Positions 1 to 6,786 are shown, numbered from the stretch's first letter. The stretch is DNA of 9,486 nucleotides from Bacteroidales bacterium UBA4417 (GCA_002389705.1 DGQJ01000045.1:218-9703); one strand, 5' to 3'. A program made the numbers and translations. The notes: generated by a model from the letters alone, not told the origin.

Positions 1-56
1 CGCAGCGTTTTATGCCGGAATTTCCGGGTCGCCCTGAAGGCAAAAGGTTAACTTAG
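1..56 (+). other. Possible 3' end of an upstream gene cut by the window edge
   Basis: Two frames are open from the left edge: frame 1 ends at TAA 49-51 and frame 3 at TAG 54-56. Either could be the tail of a + strand gene lying 32-37 bases ahead of the PIN gene, but neither tail is recognisable and the choice cannot be made from this fragment. A 6-bp inverted repeat with a one-base centre (CCGGAA T TTCCGG, 15-27) lies inside it. Confidence 0.25.
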
Positions 57-87
57 TGAAAGAATTAATGAAGAAAATCGATGCATC

Positions 88-2880
88 ATGAAATATGTTT
101 TAATAGACACCAATTCCTGGATTGACTTATACCTGGAGGCCGCGGAAGAGAAAAACTTAGACCAGCTTTTAAAGTGGGAAAAGGATGGTAAAATCAGGTT
201 TTTACTTCCCGACACACTGCAACAGGAACTGCAGAAACAAAAAAAAACACAACTAGATTTACTTGATAGAAAAATCAAAGGTCTCGCTGTTTCTACAGCG
301 GAAGAAACCAAACGAAAATTAAAGGAAGCATATAGAAACACAGAAAGTAAAATACTAAAAATAGAAGCCGTCCTTCATAAAGCTATTAAGATTAAAATAA
401 CCAAGAAAGTTCATGAAATAGTTGGTGTCAGATATACAAAGGGTCTTGCACCATTCCACAGGCCAAACAGTCACAATGATGCCTATATCTATTTTTCCAC
501 TGTAGAATATTTGCTAAAATACAAAATTGAAAGTTTTGCATTTATCACCAGAAACATCAAAGACTTTGGTGCTCCTGAAAATCTGAATGAAATACTGCAT
601 CCGGAGCTCGTTATACCCGGAATAGAGACACAATATTTCTCACCTGTAGCCCTTGCTGTATATAAGATGAAAGGAGAACTGGGTGCTGATGCAAATCCGG
701 ATACAATGTCGACCGCTGACTATACTGAGATATTTTATTTTGCGGAGGCTGGAGAAAACAGCAAAGTTATTGACCAGCTTTATCATGCACTGGACAAGTA
801 TCATGACCAGCTTCCCTTTATTCCAACTGATATGTTGGCCAGAATTCACCCTTTTAAAACAGACAATTTTCGCCATCCGGAAGCCTATCATTCAAGTTTC
901 CAATTGAATTCCAATAATGATAAGTTGATGCAATTTTTCGTTTCTTTTAAAATCGGAAAGGTGAATTCTGTACATTTCGTCACAGATGAATACAAAGGTG
1001 CTGAAAAGAAGTCAAAGGAAAAGATTCTGGAAATAGTTAAGAAGTTAAATTACAATCTGATTAACACTATTAATGGTGTTGGAACTAGTGCCTTAGCAGA
1101 GATACGATTAACCAAAAATGAGCTTTGCAATTGTGTAAGATGCACCTACAATCGTTTTGACATTTATCAAGCCTTTACGCTTCTTAATCCTGGTCCGCAG
1201 GAAAATATTCATGATACATTGAAGCAAGCCTATATGCATTACCAATTTCAACGGTATGGTGTAGCTGTTAAATTATTCTATCATGTTTATGAAAAAACGC
1301 TAGAAAAGGATGAGCACATTTTGATGTTTATATGCCTGACAAATCTGAAAAGGCTTAGCCGGTTGATTTCAAACTACGGGAATGATAAAGATCCGGTAGC
1401 AATGGAAATTCTTCGAAAAATCGGAAAAATTTCGCTAAGGCAAACCAGATCGGCAATTCCCCTATCGAATCCATTTGTAAACGAGGTTGTAGACTGGATA
1501 GCGGATGACAATTTTCATGGAAAGGCCTTAGAAAATATCACGGGAACTGTTGAGAAGATCCGTGATCATCACAATACCCAACTAAGTGGCGGGTTTAGCA
1601 GTAATAGCAATTTTGATGTATTAATCAGCCAGTTTGCGGAACTGGATCTTTTCCTGGAAACAAATTACCTCGTTTATAATAATTACCTGGAGTTTGAAAA
1701 AGTAATCGACCGGCTTTTGGAAGGGCTGCTTATGAGTTATTCTTTCAATCCTGGGCAAAGTTCCAGAATTGTTTATTTGAACGATTATTTAATGAGCAGG
1801 ATTATCATGTTCGGTAAGACTGAAAACATCATAAAATATTATAACAAATTTCAGCTTGCCAGCCTCAAGTATAAAAAAGATAATAAGTCAAAATCTGAGA
1901 TTCCATCATTGGCAAAAACTTTCTTTTCCGGTTTGAATAAATTGTACAGTTCGGATGATTATAAGAGCACTACTCATTTCCTCATTTTTGATAAAAATCG
2001 TAGGATACTAAATAATTTTCTCGTGGTGTTGACACTAGCAGAAGATAAGTATGATTTTGATGAAATTCTCCTCAGCTTTTTTCCATTGCTTGATCAAAAA
2101 GAATTAATCAGGCGAGATGAAGTGAATGCACTTGCTGATTTTATTTCCAGGAAAGGTAAGTATATCTCTGACCTGGTGCTCAAAAAGTTATTAAAATTTG
2201 CGATTGAAAATAAACATCTGCATGAGCGAAAAATCTTCCAGGCTTTCAATAACGTGGTTAATAATGATCAAAAGGGTATATTAATAACTAATCGAAGCAT
2301 TTTCGAGTCTGTCCAAAATAGTTTTTTAGGGAATTGCCATTTGTGTGATCATGTTCATACGGATATCCTATTACCTGTAGTTCCGTTGTTGATACCCAAA
2401 TTTAAAAAAGAGATGGTGGAGCTTTTATTGAATTCGCTTAATCACAAGTTTAATGCGGATATGTACTATATGTTATCCATTGGAGGAATCATCGACTACA
2501 GTTTACACCTGGATAAATTCAAAGAATTGTGTGTACGACCTTTGAGTAAGAAAGAAGGGCCGGTACACCCTTTCATGCAGGGTGAAACTGTGCTGTATAG
2601 GTTAGGTGAATTACTAAATCTCTATTTTAAAAACGGACTAAGCACTAAGGAAGAATTTTTTGAAAAATTTAAGGGGTTTTCAGATTATTACGATTGGATC
2701 CTTGACCCTGATGAATTTAATTACAAGAAATTTAATCCTTTATGGATTCTTGAATATCAAACTACCTATTACCTGCAACGTATTTTCAGTTCTGCGAATC
2801 TGAAAAAGCATTTGATAGCATATTTAAAGACGGCAAAACATCCAATATTGAGTAACCTTTTTATTCAGTATTACAAGTAG
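88..2880 (+). CDS. Large protein with N-terminal PIN-like nuclease domain and long helical C-terminal region
   Basis: 930 residues. The first ~165 residues read as a PIN-like (DUF4935-type) metal-dependent ribonuclease domain: a hydrophobic strand ending in D7 (LIDTNSW), E47 in LPDTLQQEL, D131 in HNDAYIYFS, and N156/D159 in FITRNIKDF, so the acidic tetrad expected of an active PIN fold is present. Residues ~200-930 are mostly amphipathic helix, TPR- or HEAT-like in texture, with no family I recognise. They carry CxCxxC at C347/C349/C352 and CHLCDHVH at 750-757, possible metal sites. No signal peptide or membrane segment is seen, so it is probably cytosolic. The ATG at 88 is chosen because the PIN strand begins at residue 3; its A overlaps the stop of a 12-codon reading frame (GTG at 56, TGA at 89-91), allowing coupled translation. 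There is no clear Shine-Dalgarno. The gene is visibly more A+T-rich than the right half of the window, consistent with transfer. A defence or stress-induced RNase role is inferred from architecture and neighbourhood only. Confidence 0.85.
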   Translation: MKYVLIDTNSWIDLYLEAAEEKNLDQLLKWEKDGKIRFLLPDTLQQELQKQKKTQLDLLDRKIKGLAVSTAEETKRKLKEAYRNTESKILKIEAVLHKAIKIKITKKVHEIVGVRYTKGLAPFHRPNSHNDAYIYFSTVEYLLKYKIESFAFITRNIKDFGAPENLNEILHPELVIPGIETQYFSPVALAVYKMKGELGADANPDTMSTADYTEIFYFAEAGENSKVIDQLYHALDKYHDQLPFIPTDMLARIHPFKTDNFRHPEAYHSSFQLNSNNDKLMQFFVSFKIGKVNSVHFVTDEYKGAEKKSKEKILEIVKKLNYNLINTINGVGTSALAEIRLTKNELCNCVRCTYNRFDIYQAFTLLNPGPQENIHDTLKQAYMHYQFQRYGVAVKLFYHVYEKTLEKDEHILMFICLTNLKRLSRLISNYGNDKDPVAMEILRKIGKISLRQTRSAIPLSNPFVNEVVDWIADDNFHGKALENITGTVEKIRDHHNTQLSGGFSSNSNFDVLISQFAELDLFLETNYLVYNNYLEFEKVIDRLLEGLLMSYSFNPGQSSRIVYLNDYLMSRIIMFGKTENIIKYYNKFQLASLKYKKDNKSKSEIPSLAKTFFSGLNKLYSSDDYKSTTHFLIFDKNRRILNNFLVVLTLAEDKYDFDEILLSFFPLLDQKELIRRDEVNALADFISRKGKYISDLVLKKLLKFAIENKHLHERKIFQAFNNVVNNDQKGILITNRSIFESVQNSFLGNCHLCDHVHTDILLPVVPLLIPKFKKEMVELLLNSLNHKFNADMYYMLSIGGIIDYSLHLDKFKELCVRPLSKKEGPVHPFMQGETVLYRLGELLNLYFKNGLSTKEEFFEKFKGFSDYYDWILDPDEFNYKKFNPLWILEYQTTYYLQRIFSSANLKKHLIAYLKTAKHPILSNLFIQYYK

Positions 2881-2909
2881 CTAAACGGGGAGTGTCTAAC
2901 ACAATACGC

Positions 2910-2939
2910 AGCGAGCCACCCTTTGAGGGGTGGCTCGCT
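2910..2939. terminator. Strong hairpin between convergent genes
   Basis: A perfect 12-bp stem (2910-2921 with 2928-2939, arm AGCGAGCCACCC) closes a 6-base loop 30 bases after the PIN gene stop. Only two T's follow on either strand, so it is not a textbook intrinsic terminator. Its place between convergent genes makes a terminator or 3'-end stabiliser the likeliest role. Confidence 0.6.
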
Positions 2940-2948
2940 TCCGATCTC

Positions 2949-2978
2949 TAAAAAGGGGCATACAAATTACACCCCTTT
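2949..2978 (-). terminator. Intrinsic terminator of the DUF932 gene
   Basis: Read on the minus strand just past the stop at 2985: arm AAAGGGG (2978-2972), a 13-base loop, arm CCCCTTT (2958-2952), then a run of T's to 2950. The stem plus U-tract fits termination of the minus-strand transcript. Confidence 0.6.
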
Positions 2979-2984
2979 GCCAGA

Positions 2985-4049
2985 TCAATTAAAGAAAACA
3001 TTCACTTCTCCTTTTACAAAATCCTCGCATAGTTCAAATGCTTTCTGCGCCCTATATTGTGCCGTACCGCCCAAGAGCAGGGATTTCAACTTTGCTTCTT
3101 CGTTTTTGTAACTCCTAACATTTTGAAAATACCCGGTTACGGCATTGTATGCACCGAAGACGGTTCCTTTGGCAGTTTCCATTAGCTGGCTATCATTTGT
3201 CATAGCATATTCAAGAGCGGTATCTGTCATGTTTTTAAAACAGGTGGACAGTTGATCTTCTTTACCAGCCTGTATATTTTGTAATACTTCTTTATTAGGA
3301 ACCATCGCCATTTGAATCAGTTTTTTTACCTGCGGATCTGAGATAGGCACTTTTGCCCACTGGTTAAAAATCTGTTCCAAGTCACTGCCTAAATGATTGC
3401 TGATACCCATTAAACGGTGCGCCTGCTCCAGCCGGTCTTTTGCGTTGGCGGTGTGGCGTATTTTGATCGCATTGGTTTGGTTGCGAAGTGCAGCGTTCAG
3501 GGTATTGTTGCAAACAATTCTTACGGGTGTAAAGGCTGCGGTGATGCTTCCTGCGCCATCGTGGGATGTAGTCAGAAATAAATACTGTTCAATTAAGTCC
3601 TCCTTTCCTACCCTGATATAATTTGGAAGTTTGGCAGTGATGAAAATGCGTTCCCCTTTTCCGAGAGCGCCTGCAGTTTCGTATTGAATGCCATCGCCGC
3701 CAACGATGGCATCAAAAAAACTAAACGCATCGATATTTTGTACAATTTCGTAATCTTTACCCACTACCCCCAAAACCGCTTCAGTATCTGTACGCATGGT
3801 TGCATAGTAGTTGGGAACTTCTATTTCAGGATTTTTTATTTCTGTATCCCCGTTTGACGCTTCGTTTTCATTGTCGTACGTAAAAAGTTTTCTTTTCACT
3901 ACTGTATAGTCCAGGCCGGCAAACTTTAAAGCCTCTGCGCTTGTCGGATAGCCTTCGATGATCTGACCAAGGCCATGCCAGGCTTTTTCTTTAACTGAAA
4001 AAAAACTGTGTTTACCGGTCTGTTCGTTGAAATTTAGATTGTGTGCCAT
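2985..4049 (-). CDS. DUF932 / TIGR03299 phage-plasmid-like protein
   Basis: 354 residues from the chosen start. The opening MAHNLNFNEQTG, the segment KEKAWHGLGQIIEGYPTSAEAL and the central SHDGAGSITAAFTPVRIVCNNT (about residues 163-183) are hallmarks of the DUF932 family (TIGR03299), found mostly on plasmids, prophages and conjugative elements; its biochemical function is not established. Length matches the family and the domain is complete. An acidic stretch at about residues 58-78 looks like a loop insertion in the N-terminal part. An in-frame ATG at 4055 would add two residues (MI); the ATG at 4049 is preferred because relatives usually start MAHN. No Shine-Dalgarno is visible. The gene converges on the PIN gene and is preceded by the palindrome-rich segment 4158-4308, which may contain its control region. 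It is the best marker in the window that the left part is mobile DNA. Confidence 0.9.
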   Translation of the reverse strand: MAHNLNFNEQTGKHSFFSVKEKAWHGLGQIIEGYPTSAEALKFAGLDYTVVKRKLFTYDNENEASNGDTEIKNPEIEVPNYYATMRTDTEAVLGVVGKDYEIVQNIDAFSFFDAIVGGDGIQYETAGALGKGERIFITAKLPNYIRVGKEDLIEQYLFLTTSHDGAGSITAAFTPVRIVCNNTLNAALRNQTNAIKIRHTANAKDRLEQAHRLMGISNHLGSDLEQIFNQWAKVPISDPQVKKLIQMAMVPNKEVLQNIQAGKEDQLSTCFKNMTDTALEYAMTNDSQLMETAKGTVFGAYNAVTGYFQNVRSYKNEEAKLKSLLLGGTAQYRAQKAFELCEDFVKGEVNVFFN

Positions 4050-4157
4050 AATCATTGAGTTTAAGATGTTTGTAAAATGAGGTCATGCCGATACTTTCAC
4101 CTATTGTTATTCGGCCTATGCCCCGTTCGTTCTAATCGTAGCAACCCGGCCTTGATT

Positions 4158-4308
4158 CAGGCTTTTGCAAAAGCAAGGTTTTTGTAAAAGAATACTACCC
4201 CGCAGATATGTTCTCCGCAGGAGGCCGACCGGGGTGGAGATTGTTTTGCAAAACCCCTGGCCAGCCGCAATGCAGTGAAGGCGCAGACCTTGCTTTTGCA
4301 AAAGGCTG
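4158..4308. repeat. 21-bp inverted repeat enclosing nested hairpins and TTTTGCAAAA palindromes
   Basis: Arms 4158-4178 and 4288-4308 are reverse complements with one mismatch; both contain CTTTTGCAAAAG. A third TTTTGCAAAA lies at 4244-4253, inside the 12-bp palindrome GTTTTGCAAAAC (4243-4254). Nested within are ACCCCG (4197-4202) pairing with CGGGGT (4230-4235), around CTCC-GCA-GGAG (4213-4223), and the palindrome CTGGCCAG (4257-4264). The arrangement is consistent with a folded RNA on either strand, a multi-site operator for the divergent DUF932 gene, or a transfer/replication site. The sequence alone does not decide. Confidence 0.6.
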
Positions 4309-4416
4309 TCAAGAAATTTGCGACAGATAAGGATGAAGGAGTTACCCAGGTTTTGTTGTAGATTCAAACCTGGACATCAACTGGGTTATTATCATTATCC
4401 ATTACATCCAAAATTT

Positions 4417-4446
4417 GCCACTTATTTTGTAAGGTGGCTTTTTTTT
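4417..4446 (+). terminator. Intrinsic terminator, + strand
   Basis: GCCACTTA (4417-4424), loop TTTTG, then TAAGGTGGC (4430-4438; one bulged G), followed by eight T's (4439-4446). It faces + although no convincing + gene precedes it, implying a non-coding or very small + transcript from the 4060-4416 segment. Confidence 0.7.
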
Positions 4447-4954
4447 GACCTGAATGAAGTCGCCTGACTATCCTTCCCTAAGAATATCTCAATAAGTCCA
4501 GGTCTTAAAAAAAATTAATAATGTCGTTTGAATTAAATCCGTTAGGGATTGAAACGTGCATCCTTCAGAAGATGGCAGGGGAAGGCCAGGCTGAAGGAAC
4601 GACAATGAAGACTATTTGTCGGGAGATAAAAACATGGTTATTTTGTATACAGGGATGAAGGTTCCGATACTCTATTTTATCATTCTATTCTTATGGTCTT
4701 TTAAAGATTTAATTTTCGCAAGAAGTCATTTTTGGATTTCTACAATAAATTGTGGTGGCTCGAATTGTGGTTGGTGAGGTACGAACCAATCTCAATGAGT
4801 CAAATCCTTGACAGGTGCAGTTGGCCCGAAGCACTTGTGGATCATCAATCCATTTTAGGAGGGCGTACTGCACCATCTAAGCAGATTTGTGGCATAATGT
4901 ATTTTGAAATCACTTAATATTGCAACAGTTTTCATAGGGTACGGATTAAAAAAA
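4447..4954. other. Gene-poor region, one possible small membrane peptide
   Basis: Apart from the repeat element at 4539-4604, no recognisable gene is present. The only candidate is a 47-codon + frame at 4634-4777. It has a GGGAG Shine-Dalgarno-like site 8 bases before the ATG and a hydrophobic core (VPILYFIILFLWSF, residues 10-23), so a single-span membrane peptide is possible but weakly supported. The overlapping 61-codon frame at 4732-4917 shows nothing protein-like. Confidence 0.3.
4539..4604 (+). ncRNA. Copy 1 of a GTTAGGGATTGAAA...AAGGAAC element
   Basis: It begins GTTAGGGATTGAAA at 4541, has an inner ATCCTTC/GAAGAT complementarity at 4560-4573 and ends AAGGAAC at 4594-4600. CGTT (4540-4543) pairs with AACG (4598-4601). 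Alternatively, an upstream TGTCGTT (4522-4528) pairs with AACGACA (4598-4604). It aligns over its length with copy 2 at 5344-5411. Elements of this appearance recur in Bacteroidota intergenic DNA as far as I recall; whether it belongs to a named RNA family such as Flavo-1 is unverified. Strand is assigned by analogy only. Confidence 0.45.
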
Positions 4955-4990
4955 GGGGCACTGTTTATACAGTCTGCCCCACTTTTTTTT
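4948..4990. terminator. Bidirectional intrinsic terminator
   Basis: GGGGCACTGT (4955-4964), loop TTAT, then ACAG-TC-TGCCCC (4969-4980; two bulged bases), flanked by seven A's on the left (4948-4954) and eight T's on the right (4983-4990). It can stop minus-strand transcripts coming through the AraC-type gene and any + transcript from the 4450-4950 region. Confidence 0.75.
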
Positions 4991-5343
4991 ACACGATCGA
5001 AAGTGTTTTCAGATGACATCTAAATCATCTTCTACTCGCAGCAAGTTTAGCGGCATTACATAATTAATAGCATTACTTCCTTCCATATTCTTGCAGGCAA
5101 CTTGCTGTGACTGACCCTGCCACCCACGGCTGTAATGAAAAAGAGCATTTAGCTGTGTCAACCAGGCAGAGGCAGAGGGGTACAGGTACTGGTTGCCAGC
5201 TGATGAGCGCAGGACTTTCATGAAAGCAGGACAGTGGCAGATTGGAAGCAATGGCAAGTTGCCTGCTAATGGATTTAACAGCATGATCAGGATAAGGCTC
5301 TGGTGACCGTTCCCCTGCAGATGGTAAAAGGTCTGCAATATTT
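4991..5343. other. Non-coding or decayed stretch downstream of the AraC-type gene
   Basis: Two overlapping minus-strand open frames cover this stretch (5009-5422 and 5073-5426), but neither translation shows a domain, membrane pattern or family signature, and they exclude each other. A small hairpin TGCAGA/TCTGCA (5316-5321/5332-5337) precedes the repeat element at 5344. Nothing else is recognised; a long 3' untranslated region or gene remnant is likely. Confidence 0.4.
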
Positions 5344-5411
5344 GTGTTAGGGATTGAAATGAAAATCCTTCGCAGAAGATTGTAATGGAAAGCCCGGCCT
5401 GCAAGGAACAC
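5344..5411 (+). ncRNA. Copy 2 of the GTTAGGGATTGAAA...AAGGAAC element
   Basis: It shares with copy 1 GTTAGGGATTGAAA (from 5346), ATCCTTC-n-AGAAGAT, a GGAAAGCCCGGCC-like block and the terminal AAGGAAC. Its closing stem is GTGTT (5344-5348) with AACAC (5407-5411). Copy 1 has CGTT/AACG at the matching place, so a C-G pair has become T-A with pairing kept. It ends 12 bases before the stop codon of the convergent AraC-type gene, so if transcribed on minus it would sit in that gene's 3' UTR. Confidence 0.45.
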
Positions 5412-5422
5412 CCTGCAACCAA

Positions 5423-5797
5423 TCATAGGTTCTTCTTTACAGCCTGCCTGTGTTGCCCAGGCGTTATACCATGGTATTTTTTGAAAGCGGTGACAAATCC
5501 TGCTGCACTGTGAAAGCCACAGGCCCGTGCCACACTTATTTGATCCATAGCATCATTTTTGAGTAACTGCTCCGCTTTTTTCATTCTTTCAGTCCGAAGA
5601 AAAGTATACACGGATATGCCAAACATGATTTTGAATAACTTCTTCAATGTAAATTCATTGGTACCGACCTTGCGGGCGAGTACCCGTAGCACAAAATGCT
5701 TACTCAGGTCTTCGAGCATAATGGCTCGGGCTTTTAAGATGGATTCCCTTCTGCTAAATGGTACAGTTTCGGATACAAACGCTCTTTCCAATTTCAT
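5423..5797 (-). CDS. AraC-family transcriptional regulator, DNA-binding domain only
   Basis: 124 residues, essentially one AraC/XylS C-terminal domain with two helix-turn-helix units: about residues 36-57 (VLRVLARKVGTNEFTLKKLF) and 86-107, ending in the family signature FKKYHGITPGQHRQ. The spacing FTLKKLFKIMFGISVYTFL and the sequence RMKKAEQLL resemble the DNA-binding end of PchR-like regulators of Bacteroidota, which are normally about 300 residues with an N-terminal sensor. Here that sensor is absent, and only about 25 residues precede the domain, so the protein is either a natural stand-alone regulator or the surviving tail of a larger gene. ATG at 5797 follows an A-rich leader; the frame stays open for about 30 codons upstream without another ATG. 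It lies 147 bases downstream of the frameshifted response-regulator gene on the same strand and may be co-transcribed. Target genes are unknown; the divergent MauE/DUF6520 pair is the nearest candidate. Confidence 0.85.
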   Translation of the reverse strand: MKLERAFVSETVPFSRRESILKARAIMLEDLSKHFVLRVLARKVGTNEFTLKKLFKIMFGISVYTFLRTERMKKAEQLLKNDAMDQISVARACGFHSAAGFVTAFKKYHGITPGQHRQAVKKNL

Positions 5798-5944
5798 AGT
5801 GTTATCTTTTTGAGTTAAACCTTGGTAAAAATCAAATCGTAATTGGCACGGATGGATTAAGGGAAGATTCAGCGCATAGGATACCGATCAGACTTCAAAA
5901 GTCAGCAGACAAGTGAACAGTAATCTGTAAATGGCTTTAATTTT

Positions 5945-6621
5945 TTATTTAAGTAATTTCAGTTCAATAGCAAAGCGAATGAGGGCAGCTGAGTTTTTTA
6001 CCTTTAGTTTTTTCATCAGGTTTTGCCGATGGGTATCAATAGTTCGCCTGGCACGGAATAGCTTCTGAGCAATTTCATCGTTGGCCATTCCTTCGGCAAT
6101 TAATAACAATACTTCAATCTCCCGGGCAGTCAACTGGTACTGTGCTGCTTTTTTAGCGCCAGGGTTTTCCCTTGCTTCTGTTAGGAGCACCAGGGCTACT
6201 TCATTGCAATAGTAAGCCTTGCCTGAAAGGACTGTTTGTATGGCCAGCAGGAGTTGCTCCGGTCGTATGCTTTTTACCAGGTATCCCAATGCGCCTGCAT
6301 CTATCATGGCTTCGATAATGCTGTATTCACTATAAAAAGACAGGGCCAAAACTTTTGTGTCCGGTTTAAAACGCAGCAAGCGGCGAATCAATTCATCTCC
6401 CTTTATTCCTCCCAGCATGTAATCCACTATTACCAGATCAAAGTCCAATTGTTCGGCCTGCTGTAAAGCCTTTCTCCCCGCTTGGCGCTTCCGCTAATTT
6501 CTATTAAAAATTCTTTCTTAAAAGAGAGCAGCATTGTTTTAAGGCCGTCTCTTAGCATCTGGTGATCATCGACAATCAATACTTTAATCACGGGAAGCGG
6601 GGATATGGTATTTGTTTTCAT
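5945..6621 (-). pseudogene. NarL/FixJ-type (LuxR HTH) response regulator, broken by a one-base frameshift
   Basis: Two minus-strand frames together make one response regulator of about 225 residues. The first (ATG at 6621) gives the start of the receiver domain with VLIVDDHQMLRDG (acidic pair D18/D19) and runs out of frame after KRG, stopping at 6430-6432. The second supplies the rest: phosphoacceptor D67 in LVIVDYMLGG, the Ser switch in LALSFYSE, Lys in LGYLVKSIRPEQ, then a C-terminal LuxR HTH (LTAREIEVLLLIAEGMA... TIDTHRQNLMKKL). The frames join if one base is added in the C4 run at 6476-6479 (G4 on the coding strand), restoring AAG CGG GGG AGA AAG. All functional residues are otherwise intact, so the break is recent, a sequencing error in a homopolymer, or a slippage switch. 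Partner histidine kinase is not in the window. The gene faces away from the MauE gene across a region rich in inverted repeats. Confidence 0.85.
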
Positions 6622-6664
6622 CTTCTAAAAATAGCCCGAAAAACAACTGGTTATCTACGCTGAA

Positions 6665-6741
6665 ACACGTACCAAAGAAACCACTTAAACAGCGAAATAA
6701 ATACGAGAAAACACGTACCGTGGTACGTGAATATTCACGTA
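6665..6741. promoter_or_regulatory. Cluster of CACGTA(CC) half-sites; candidate operator in a divergent region
   Basis: CACGTACC occurs at 6666-6673 and 6712-6719 and inverted as GGTACGTG at 6722-6729; a further CACGTA lies at 6736-6741. The pair 6712-6729 is an 8-bp inverted repeat with a 2-base centre. Bases 6724-6741, TACGTGAATATTCACGTA, form a perfect 18-bp palindrome, so the middle half-site is shared by two dimer sites. The position, between the response-regulator gene (-) and the MauE/DoxX gene (+), is typical for binding by a LuxR-type or AraC-type regulator. The link to either neighbour is inference. Confidence 0.65.
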
Positions 6742-6786
6742 GTCAGAATCAGTTCTTTTGCGTATATAAAGCCTTTTGGCATGGTC

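Larger units (their letters stand above)
4100..4446 (+). ncRNA. Possible structured RNA transcribed away from the DUF932 gene
   Basis: The 360 bases upstream of the DUF932 gene have no convincing gene but carry the long inverted repeat, several hairpins and a + strand intrinsic terminator at their end. A + transcript of about 300-350 bases would fold extensively. No promoter with a good TAnnTTTG box was found, and the 5' boundary given is only a guess. The reverse strand has an 83-codon open frame (4116-4367) of low-complexity appearance with no family signature. Confidence 0.25.

Noticed and set aside
48..341. Minus-strand frame opposite the PIN domain, and the other frames antisense to or inside the large genes.
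   Set aside because: They are shadows of strongly supported coding sequences on the other frame or strand.
2910..2939. Integron attC-like or recombination site from the long hairpin.
   Set aside because: Perfect uninterrupted stem without extrahelical bases or conserved core sites; its place between convergent genes fits termination.
4116..4367. 83-codon minus-strand open frame upstream of the DUF932 gene.
   Set aside because: It runs through the inverted repeats and palindromes, so much of its sequence is dictated by them; no family signature.
4732..4917. 61-codon + open frame.
   Set aside because: No ribosome site, no recognisable pattern, ordinary length for a chance frame.
4541..5362. 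GTTAGGGATTGAAAC resembles the 3' end of some CRISPR repeats.
   Set aside because: Only two copies, about 800 bases apart, with homology running well past the motif and no regular spacers or cas genes; a dispersed structured element fits better.
5009..5426. Two overlapping minus frames (137 and 117 codons) downstream of the AraC-type gene.
   Set aside because: They overlap each other in different frames, cover the repeat element copy 2, and neither has a domain or composition typical of a real protein.
6430..6479. Programmed ribosomal frameshift in the response regulator.
   Set aside because: No slippery heptamer, and the family is not known to use recoding; a simple one-base loss explains it.
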